Origin: DAOUEH01 sp034430515
GTDB lineage: Bacteria; Chloroflexota; Dehalococcoidia; Dehalococcoidales; RBG-16-60-22
Assembly: GCA_034430515.1 (NCBI GenBank)
Contig: DAOUEP010000058.1
Location: forward strand, 1 to 19,560
Length of the DNA stretch: 19,560 nucleotides
Direction of reading: 5' to 3'
Positions 7,331 to 14,078 of the stretch are shown here, one piece after another. The stretch's first letter is position 1. Each line of letters begins with the position of its first letter. The notes beneath the pieces were generated by a model. It was not told the DNA's origin. It ran no database searches and was given only the letters and a program-made list of their open reading frames with translations. A program made the position numbers and the translations under genes.

Positions 7331-7335
7331 TCAGG

Positions 7336-8817
7336 CTATGATTCCGATTGCCCCCGCAGCAGGCCGCGCAGCCGCACCCACAGGCTGTTGGCGCTGGCCA
7401 GCTGCCGGCCCGGCACGCCGGTCTCGCCGTAGCGGACGCGGGTATAAAGCTCGGTAAGGCGCTTAATCGGCCCCCGGCCCGCCGGCACCACCTCCTCCAG
7501 CCGCCCGGCGTACTCGCTGGCCGTCTCCTGGAGGCGGCGTGCCGTACCGGCGCGGGCGGCCTCCCACTGCAGGCGCCGGTATATCTCCCGGATATCCAGG
7601 CCCCCCTCGGCATCGTCAAAACGGTAGGCCGCCGGGGCGTGGGGACGGCGGCCGAACAGCCGGCTCAAGAACTGGCGCAGGTCGCCGCGGAGGTTGCTTT
7701 CGCTCCAGAGCGACTCGTGGATTTCCTCGATATCATCCTGCGCCCGGCGGGCGCGGATGCGGGAGATGGCCTTGACCAGAAGCCAGACGACCAGGGCCAC
7801 GATGGCCGTAATCACCAGCCACTTGAGTATTTCCGTCGCTATCGGCGGAATCCCCGTTGTGTTCGTCTCCCCCCACTCAAAGGCTTCGGGCGGCTCTAAG
7901 GATTGGGCCTCGCCCCGGGTTACCAGGGCCAGAAACTGATTCCACAGCCAGAACAGCCAGTTTAAAACGTACTGCAGGGGGATGACGATATAGCTGAATA
8001 CCTTGCTGAAAAATTCCCCGACGGCATGGGCCCCGCGCCCCATCGCCGCGAAAAAGTCCGCCGAGAAGATGCTGGCCATCCCGAACCCCACCGCTATCAT
8101 CCCGCCGACGACGCCCAGCATCATCGGCAGCCAGCGCCAGGGCGACGTCCGGTTGGCCTCCTCCCGGGTCATGGAGTGGCGCATCAGGTAGAGGTGGCAG
8201 AGGGCCACCGAAATCAGGCCGAAGAAGAAGAACGCCATCACCTCCAGGCCGACGACTACCCCCGGCCCCTGGGCGCTATCCGCCCCGGCATCGAGCCGCC
8301 AGAAGATAATCAGCAGCACCAGCGCCACCACGCCGATGAGGAAAGAGCGGTAGATATTTCTAAAATAGGCGGTGGTGCCCCCCAGGATGATGCCCCGCCA
8401 CCACAGGTAGAGCAGCACCGGCAGCGCCAGGGCGACGGTGTGCCCCCGGGAAAGGGTCTCGCCGAGGAGCCGGCCGACGTGGGCGAACCACGCCCCGCTG
8501 AGGAAGGCGTAGCCGTCGGCGTACTCGTAGCCCAGCACCAGCAGGATAACCACCACCCCGCCGCCGACAACGGCGCCGCGGATATAGCGCAGCCGCCAGG
8601 GGGCCTGGAGGAGCAGGCGGGTCGACAGCAGCGAAACCGCCAGCACCAGAACGACGCTGCCCAGCCCCAGCACCGGCCGCGTCTCGGCGAAGACCCCCCA
8701 GCCCCCCACCCAGACCAGCCAGGGATAGACCCAGAAAGACTCCATGAGGATAACCGCCAGCGGGTAAAAGAACCCGGCCAGCCAGTCGAACCCCTTGAGT
8801 CGCTGCCTGATGCTCAT
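7336..8817 (-). CDS. DUF4129 domain-containing membrane protein
   Basis: A 493-residue protein with about eight hydrophobic segments in the first 350 residues, one of the last being WLVITAIVALVVWLLVKAI (about 334-352), then a basic cytoplasmic tail. The tail holds a DUF4129 domain (about 400-470) with 'REIYRRLQWEAARAG', 'ETASEYAGRL' and 'LTELYTRVRYGE'. DUF4129 normally sits at the C-terminus of membrane transglutaminase-like proteins encoded with MoxR and DUF58 genes. Here I find no transglutaminase Cys-His-Asp core, so this is the membrane scaffold without the enzyme. It is the third gene of the MoxR-DUF58-DUF4129 operon, 12 bases after the DUF58 stop. Function is probably envelope-related assembly or maturation, but unproven. 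Confidence 0.82.
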   Translation of the reverse strand: MSIRQRLKGFDWLAGFFYPLAVILMESFWVYPWLVWVGGWGVFAETRPVLGLGSVVLVLAVSLLSTRLLLQAPWRLRYIRGAVVGGGVVVILLVLGYEYADGYAFLSGAWFAHVGRLLGETLSRGHTVALALPVLLYLWWRGIILGGTTAYFRNIYRSFLIGVVALVLLIIFWRLDAGADSAQGPGVVVGLEVMAFFFFGLISVALCHLYLMRHSMTREEANRTSPWRWLPMMLGVVGGMIAVGFGMASIFSADFFAAMGRGAHAVGEFFSKVFSYIVIPLQYVLNWLFWLWNQFLALVTRGEAQSLEPPEAFEWGETNTTGIPPIATEILKWLVITAIVALVVWLLVKAISRIRARRAQDDIEEIHESLWSESNLRGDLRQFLSRLFGRRPHAPAAYRFDDAEGGLDIREIYRRLQWEAARAGTARRLQETASEYAGRLEEVVPAGRGPIKRLTELYTRVRYGETGVPGRQLASANSLWVRLRGLLRGQSES

Positions 8818-8829
8818 TTTATAATTAAA

Positions 8830-10053
8830 CTAGACTTCCTTAAGACCAATTTCCTGAACCACCTCCCAGGCCGTGGCGTCGCTGATATGGTAAACGGGCA
8901 GGTCGGCGTAGCCGGCTTCCGGCGCGGCGCCGCCCACCTTGACCAGGGCCACGCTGCGCCCCACCCGCTTCAGGTAGGTCAGCACCGCCACCAGGTCTTC
9001 GCCGGCCAGCGCCGAGACGACCAGCAGGGTGCTGCTCCAGGGGATGCTGCCCACCTCACGCCGGATGAAACGGGCCGCCGGCATGGCCTCTATCTGGTGC
9101 AGCTGGGCCAGCGTCTTGAGGATGCGCTCCAGCTGCTCGGGGTGCTGCCCCGAGGGCACCCGCGCCATGCCTTCCGAGAAGCGCGTCTGCTGGTTGACGT
9201 TGAGGCCGACGCGGAAACCCGCCTCCAGGGCGTGCTGCGCGATGGCCGCCGTGGCGATGATGCCCAGCTCCTGCAGCTGCGCCACGCTCCCCCAGACGGG
9301 CGCCCTTACCGTGCGCACGTCGTGGAAGATGCTGATATCCACGGTGGTGGTCGGCTCGTAGATGCGGGTCTGGAGCCGTCCCAGCCGGGCGGTGGACTTC
9401 CAGTGAATCCTCTTCAGGCTGTCGCCGGGGAGGTAGTCCCGCACGCCGGCGGTGAGCACCGGGTCCTGGAAAAGGTGATTGCGCCGGCGGATATCGCCGA
9501 AGAGCTGCTTGGAGGGGATGCCCAGGCTATCCAGCGGTACCAGCCGGGGGTAGACCAGCAGGTAGTCCTTGCTGGTTATATCCATGTCGCGGCGGAAGAA
9601 GCCGAAGAGGTCGCCGGAGCTGATGTGGGTGGGGCCGAAAGCGAAACAGCCGCGCTGCTCGCATTTCATCGGGAAACGCCGCCGCACCCGGTGGTACATG
9701 CTCAGCGGGAAGATGTTGGTGAGGGTAACCTGCTCGTCGTGGGCCTGGCCCGTCTTGCCCTTGAGCAGGGTCACCCGCTCCGGTATCGCGTCCTCAATGC
9801 GTATCCAGGGCAGGGGCAGGGGCTTGCGGTTGGCGACCTCCACCTCGTAGACGATTTCCTCGCCGAAGAAGACCTGATTGCGGCTCAGGTGGCGGTGGTA
9901 ATCAAGACGGCTCAGGCAGTAGCGGTTCCAGAGGCGCGATACGGCGCCGGCCAGCAGGAAAAGCAGCGCCACCAGCGCCAGCACCACCTGTTGCAGCGCC
10001 AGGGCGATGATGAGAATAATGGCGGCGATGAGCAGCCAGGCGTCGCCCCGCAT
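8830..10053 (-). CDS. DUF58 domain-containing protein
   Basis: A 407-residue protein. Two N-terminal membrane helices (about 6-37) are followed by a beta-rich region and the DUF58 signature RDYLPGDSLKRIHWKSTAR (205-223), then a von Willebrand A-like fold. In that fold the metal site (DxSxS) is not canonical: TVDISIFHDV is seen instead. DUF58 proteins are almost always encoded beside MoxR ATPases, which are thought to remodel them, in systems acting on the envelope or on metal insertion and protein maturation. It starts 3 bases after the MoxR stop, so the two are almost certainly translated together. Confidence 0.9.
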   Translation of the reverse strand: MRGDAWLLIAAIILIIALALQQVVLALVALLFLLAGAVSRLWNRYCLSRLDYHRHLSRNQVFFGEEIVYEVEVANRKPLPLPWIRIEDAIPERVTLLKGKTGQAHDEQVTLTNIFPLSMYHRVRRRFPMKCEQRGCFAFGPTHISSGDLFGFFRRDMDITSKDYLLVYPRLVPLDSLGIPSKQLFGDIRRRNHLFQDPVLTAGVRDYLPGDSLKRIHWKSTARLGRLQTRIYEPTTTVDISIFHDVRTVRAPVWGSVAQLQELGIIATAAIAQHALEAGFRVGLNVNQQTRFSEGMARVPSGQHPEQLERILKTLAQLHQIEAMPAARFIRREVGSIPWSSTLLVVSALAGEDLVAVLTYLKRVGRSVALVKVGGAAPEAGYADLPVYHISDATAWEVVQEIGLKEV

Positions 10054-10056
10054 GGC

Positions 10057-11037
10057 CTATTCTTCCCCGGCGACGGCCGCCTCTTCCACGGGCACGGCCA
10101 CGGAATCGATTATCTCCGCCAGGGTCTCCCCGGCCCGATAGCCGCGCAGACGGCTGGCCGACTTGGGGATAATGCGGTGCACCAAAACGGGCGTGACCAG
10201 ATACTTGACGTCGTCCGGGGTGACGAAACCGCGCCCCCGCACGGCGGCCAGGGCCTGGGAGGCGTTGTAGAGAGCCAGCATCGCCCGGGGGCTGGCCCCC
10301 AGCTCCACGGCCTCGTGGGCGCGGCTGGCGTGGATGAGGCGGATGATGTAGTCCTCCACGTCGGCGGCCACGTGCACCTCGCGGCACTCCTGCTGCATGC
10401 GGAGCAGGTCAGCGGCGGAAAGCACGGGCTGGAGGGTCTCCAGCGGGTCTTCCTTGCGGAAACGGGACAGGATGAGCCGGTCGTCCTCGGCGCTGGGGTA
10501 GCCCAACTGCACCTTGAGCAGGAAGCGGTCGAGCTGGGCCTCGGGGAGGGGGAAGGTGCCTTCCAGCTCGATGGGGTTCTGGGTGGCCATCACCAGAAAG
10601 GGGCGGGGCAGGGGCATGGTCTCTCCCTCGGCGGTGACCTGCCGCTCCTGCATGGCCTCCAGCAGCGCCGACTGCGTGCGCGGGGTGGCCCGGTTAATTT
10701 CGTCGGCCAGCACCACCTGGGACATTACCGGCCCGGGGCGGAACTCGAAGTCGGCCGTTTTCTGATTGAAGATATAGGTGCCGGTGATATCGGAGGGCAG
10801 CAGGTCGGGGGTGCACTGGATGCGCCGGAAAGTACAGCCCAGCGAGCGGGCCAGGCTCTTGGCCAGGACGGTCTTGCCCAGCCCCGGCACGTCCTCCAGG
10901 AGGATATGCCCCTCGCAGAGCAGGGCGACGATGGTCATCTCGACCACCTCGCTCTTGCCGACGATGACCCTCTCGACGTTGGCTTTGACTTTGGCCGCGG
11001 CGGCGGCTATCTTGCGGACCTCGGTTTCTTTCATCAT
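10057..11037 (-). CDS. MoxR family AAA+ ATPase
   Basis: A 326-residue cytoplasmic AAA+ protein of usual MoxR length. Walker A is PGLGKT (51-56), Walker B VVLADEIN (108-115, with D112/E113), sensor 1 N154 in MATQNP, the arginine finger R171 in QLDRF, and sensor 2 R251 in GASPRAM. 'TQSALLEAMQERQVT' (121-134) is the MoxR hallmark helix. MoxR proteins are hexameric chaperone-like ATPases working on VWA-type partners, here the DUF58 protein immediately downstream. Of two adjacent ATGs (11037 and 11034) I take the first; a purine-rich GAAAGG lies upstream. Confidence 0.95.
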   Translation of the reverse strand: MMKETEVRKIAAAAAKVKANVERVIVGKSEVVEMTIVALLCEGHILLEDVPGLGKTVLAKSLARSLGCTFRRIQCTPDLLPSDITGTYIFNQKTADFEFRPGPVMSQVVLADEINRATPRTQSALLEAMQERQVTAEGETMPLPRPFLVMATQNPIELEGTFPLPEAQLDRFLLKVQLGYPSAEDDRLILSRFRKEDPLETLQPVLSAADLLRMQQECREVHVAADVEDYIIRLIHASRAHEAVELGASPRAMLALYNASQALAAVRGRGFVTPDDVKYLVTPVLVHRIIPKSASRLRGYRAGETLAEIIDSVAVPVEEAAVAGEE

Positions 11038-11058
11038 AGATACCTTTCTTCCGCACTA

Positions 11059-11088
11059 ATTATAACAGCTTGCCCGCGATAGCGCTAA
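11059..11088 (-). promoter_or_regulatory. Extended -10 promoter for the moxR operon
   Basis: On the minus strand TGTTATAAT gives TGnTATAAT, an extended -10 (TATAAT at 11064-11059). The best -35 is weak (TTAGCG, 18-base spacer). This is 22 bases upstream of the moxR ATG and overlaps the end of the upstream CNNM gene, so the operon can be transcribed separately. Confidence 0.5.
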
Positions 11089-12125
11089 CCGGCAGGCTCG
11101 CTTACTTCCAGGAAATCCTCTCCCGTATCATACGTATCCTCGATGCTGCCCACCATCTGCTCCAGGATGTCTTCCAGGGTAACGAGCCCGACCACCTCGC
11201 CGTCTTTATCGAGGACGACGGCCTCGTGCAACCGCCGGGACTTGAAACTGCGCAGCTGGCTGTCTATTTTCCGGTCCTCGTGGATGAGATAGGGCGGCCT
11301 GACCAGTCGCTTTACGGCGCCCAGCTTCCGCTGGCCCGTCTTGCCCAGGAGGTCTCTGGCATGGATAAAGCCGATGATTTCCCGGCTTCCGCCCCTCCGC
11401 AACGGAAACCGCGAGTAAGCGCACCGGCGGATTTTTTTCAGGGCCTTGTCGATAGTATCGTCCGAGCTCAGCGTCACCATGTGCCTCAGGGGGACCATGA
11501 TATCGCCCACGGTCTTATCATTGAGGGTAAAAATCCGCGCGAGCATCTGTTTCTCCCCGTTGGTAATGGCGCCCTCTTCCCAGCCGATATCGATGAGCGC
11601 CTTGACCTCGGCCTCGGTAACCAGCGGTCGCTTCACCTTGGAGAGATTAACGCCTATCAGCAGCAGCAGCATCCGGGCAATATACGTCACCGCCGCCACC
11701 ATCGGACGGGTGAACGTCATGATAACCCGCAGCACCGGCGCCACCGCAAGCGAGATGCGGGCGCTGTGGTACTTGGAGTAAACCTTGGGTGAAATCTCGG
11801 CGAATATCAGGATAATAAAGGTCAGCCCCGCCGTGGCGTAGATTATCCCCGCATTCCCCCAGAGCGAAATGGCGAGGGCGGTGGCGAGGGCCGACATGGC
11901 GATATTAACGAGGTTATTGCACAGGAGAATCGTCCCGATGAGCCTCTCCGGCTTCTTCAGAATCGCCTCGACGATGTGCACCCGCCGCGGGTGCTTCTTC
12001 TCCAGCTGGCGCAGGTGCACGCGGCTGACGGCCATGAGCGCCGTCTCCGAGCCGGAAAAGAAAGTGGAACATAAAAGGAGCACCACCAGCAATATCAAAT
12101 ACGGAGCGATGGTCACACTTGCCAT
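11085..12125 (-). CDS. CNNM (DUF21) transmembrane and CBS-domain protein
   Basis: A 346-residue membrane protein. Residues 1-165 form the CNNM/DUF21 domain with the FFSGSETALMAVSR signature (22-35), NNLVNIAMSALAT (70-82) and FAEISPKVYSKYH (108-120). A CBS pair follows (about 205-265 and 275-335) with IMVPLRHMVTLS, SRFPL, GFIHARDLL and GLVTLEDILEQMVG. The family includes Mg2+/Co2+ efflux and transport proteins (CorB/CorC, YfjD-like), and the CBS pair usually senses ATP-Mg. The C-terminal CorC/HlyC domain of long members is absent. A clear GGGAGGT precedes the ATG. It lies upstream of moxR but has its own strong promoter. Confidence 0.9.
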   Translation of the reverse strand: MASVTIAPYLILLVVLLLCSTFFSGSETALMAVSRVHLRQLEKKHPRRVHIVEAILKKPERLIGTILLCNNLVNIAMSALATALAISLWGNAGIIYATAGLTFIILIFAEISPKVYSKYHSARISLAVAPVLRVIMTFTRPMVAAVTYIARMLLLLIGVNLSKVKRPLVTEAEVKALIDIGWEEGAITNGEKQMLARIFTLNDKTVGDIMVPLRHMVTLSSDDTIDKALKKIRRCAYSRFPLRRGGSREIIGFIHARDLLGKTGQRKLGAVKRLVRPPYLIHEDRKIDSQLRSFKSRRLHEAVVLDKDGEVVGLVTLEDILEQMVGSIEDTYDTGEDFLEVSEPAG

Positions 12126-12160
12126 ATTTACCTCCCGCCGGGTTGCGGCCTTATCCCACT

Positions 12161-12189
12161 ATTATTTGCCATGACGGGATTCATGTCAA
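12161..12189 (-). promoter_or_regulatory. Promoter of the CNNM/CBS gene
   Basis: On the minus strand TTGACA (12189-12184), a 17-base spacer and AATAAT (12166-12161) match the sigma-70 consensus at 11 of 12 positions. The predicted start lies about 30 bases before the ATG at 12125. Confidence 0.75.
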
Positions 12190-12212
12190 AACTGCCGCGC
12201 CGGAGTTATCTG

Positions 12213-12386
12213 TTCCCACCCAGGCCGCCCTCGGGGCTTTCACCGCTTAGCCCGTAGTTTGCTACCCCTTTACCCCCACCAGGGTGTCTAAGAGGGGTGA
12301 AACCCCTCTTTTAACTAAATTCCCCCTCTCCTGCGGAACGCCTCGTCAGGAGAGGGGGATAAAGGGGGTGAGGTAGAAAACCCCCT
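12213..12386. repeat. Hairpin-rich intergenic repeat, related to the element at 16770-17089
   Basis: This stretch between two minus-strand genes holds three strong inverted repeats. AAGAGGGGT/ACCCCTCTT (12290-12298/12302-12310) has a 3-base loop. A perfect 13-bp stem (12321-12333/12347-12359) surrounds a 13-base loop. AGGGGGT/ACCCCCT (12363-12369/12380-12386) overlaps the stop of the UGSC gene. Its left end shares TTCCCACCCAGGCC and CCGCTTAGCCC, in the same order, with the reverse complement of the right arm of the element at 16770-17089. It looks like a partial or recombined copy of the same repeat family. Confidence 0.6.
12363..12386 (-). terminator. Candidate terminator of the UGSC operon
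   Basis: Read on the minus strand, AGGGGGT and ACCCCCT form a 7-bp stem starting at the stop codon, followed by TTTATC. The perfect 13-bp hairpin directly downstream would reinforce it. The T-run is short, so confidence is limited. Confidence 0.4.
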
Positions 12387-14061
12387 AATATCTCACGTAA
12401 GTCGGCACGACGCCCTTGTACTTCGTCGCCAGCTTCTCCCACCCCGCCGGCAGCTCTACCTTTCTGGTGACGGGCGGCGGCCCGCCCTGCATAAACCCCA
12501 TCCACGAGCCGAACCCACCGAAGACGTAGACCTGCACCGGGTCGGGGTTGCGCGGCGAGGGCGGGAAGATTTCCGGCGTGACGCCAGGGCCCATGAAGTT
12601 CCCCCGGTCGAAGGGCCCTTCCTCGGGCAGGCCCAGCCGCTGGTAGTAGTCGTCGGGGACGATGGCGTTCTTGACGATGTATTCCTTGATGGCCTTTTTG
12701 TCCCAGCCGCCTTTGGCCAAGGTGGCGGCGTGGGCGGGGGTCAGCAGCAGGGCGAAGAGTCCGTGGCGCGCCGGGGTAATGCTGCCGACGACGGTGGCCA
12801 GGATGCCCCTGGCGTCGGTGCCGAAGGGCATCATCTGCTGGTAAGACTGGGGGAAGGTCAGCGTGATGGCGCTGTCGTCCTTTTTCAGACCGCGCTCCAC
12901 GTGGAGCGGCTCCCAGGGGCTGTTGACCTCGTCCTCGGCGGCCAGCCAGGCGTACTTGCCGGGGTTGCCCAGCACGCCCATGTCCTCCACCTGGCGGCGG
13001 ATGCCCCGCACGTTCTTGGTGATGAGGCCCAGCGCCCGCGCGATGGCGGCGTTGGCGATGCTGCCGGGGCTGGTGGCCCCGTAGCTGGAGTTGATGTTCA
13101 AGTCCCTGGCGATGGGGCCGTTGACCAGCCAGAACGGGGCGAACGAGCCGGTGGAGGCGGCCATCATGCCGCAGGCGGGGTTATCGGCCAGGGCCTTGAC
13201 CCCGGCGACGAGCAGCGGCAGGGCGGTGGGCAGGCAGCCGGCCATGACGGCGTTGACGGCGATGCGCTCCACGGTGGCCTTGCCCAGGCGCGGCTCCAGC
13301 CTCTCGACGATGTGGTCGGGGGGCAGGTCGGTGCCGGTGAGCATCTCGACAACGGCGGCCTCGGTGGGGGGGATAACGGGCAGGCCGTCCGTCCAGCCGC
13401 GCCGGTAGAAGAAGCGGTTGACCTCGCTAAGGCTGCCCTTAAAGACCAGGCGCGGCGGGTTCTCCGGCTCGCGCGGCTTGGGGGACTTTTCTTCGGCGGT
13501 GAGGGGGCGGGTCAGGGAAGCGAAGACGTCACCGGCGACGGCCTTAACGGCGGCCTCGATGACGTCCTTCTCGGTGCACTCGGAGACGACGGTCTCCGGC
13601 ACCACCCGGACGACGGGCATGCCCCGGCTGGAGGCCGCCGACATGGCGTCGTTAAGAAAGTGCTCGAAGACGAAGGTGGCCGTGGGGAGGCCGCGCTCCT
13701 CGATGAAAATGGCATCGTACACAAGGTACTTGGTGCAGGCCCCTCAGTCGCCGACGGCGGCGATGACGGCGTCCAGGCCCTTGAGCCAGTCCTCGAACTC
13801 GCCCTTGCGCTGCGGCTCCAGCGCCGAGACCGAGAACGACTCCGCCCAGAAGCGGCTGACCGTCGCGGCGGGATAGCGCTCCTTGACGAGCCGCTCGGCC
13901 GCGTCCTGGATAAGGGGGGCGGCGCGCTTGTTGTTGACGAGCAGGCCGATACGCTTGCCGTCGAGGCCGTCCAGGCGGGGCGCCAGGCCGTTAAGCGGCT
14001 TGGGGTCGGCCTCGGCCCAGGGGCTGAGCACCTCGTAAGCGGCGGCGTTAGCTGCGCTCAT
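12385..14061 (-). CDS. UGSC-family selenoprotein, copy 1 (in-frame TGA = Sec106)
   Basis: One 558-residue protein if the TGA at 13746-13744 is read as selenocysteine. The 105 codons before it and the 445 codons opening after it are in the same frame with no other stop. The junction is AVGD-U-GACTKYLVYDA, the UGSC-family motif with alanine at the third position (UGAC). Redox couple candidates are Sec106 and C109. The N-terminal UGSC domain runs to about residue 195 and includes YEVLSPWAEADP near the start. A linker rich in K/E/P follows, then a long domain (about 210-558) with RRGWTDGLPVIPPTEAAV, NAVMAGCLPT and 'SIANAAIARALGLI', whose function I do not recognise. AAGGAGG precedes the ATG at 14061. 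It follows copy 2 by 17 bases, so the two form an operon. No catalytic activity is established. Conventional annotation would split it and use GTG 13722 as a false start. Confidence 0.85.
13714..13741 (-). promoter_or_regulatory. Candidate bacterial SECIS hairpin, copy 1
   Basis: Starting 3 bases after the TGA, the segment can fold with the same inner stem and loop as copy 2: UGCAC/GUGUA around CAAGUACCUU, which can close further as AAG-UAC-CUU. The lower stem has two mismatches where copy 2 pairs perfectly. Position and size fit a bacterial SECIS read by SelB. Confidence 0.5.
13744..13746 (-). other. Selenocysteine (TGA) codon of UGSC copy 1
   Basis: In-frame TGA between GTC GGC GAC and GGG GCC TGC ACC AAG. 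It occupies the Sec position of the U-G-x-C motif and is matched codon for codon by the TGA of the upstream paralogue. Confidence 0.85.
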
Positions 14062-14078
14062 AATATTCCTCCTTGGGG

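Noticed and set aside
8026..11082. Very long open frame (over 1000 codons) on the plus strand
   Set aside because: It is antisense to the MoxR, DUF58 and DUF4129 genes. Its translation is low-complexity, rich in Gln, Gly, His and Asp, as expected from GC-rich antisense frames, with no domain.
13720..13746. TGA in copy 1 as a pseudogene mutation or sequencing error
   Set aside because: The paralogue has TGA at the same motif codon, both sides are well conserved and a hairpin follows. A chance nonsense mutation in both copies is improbable.
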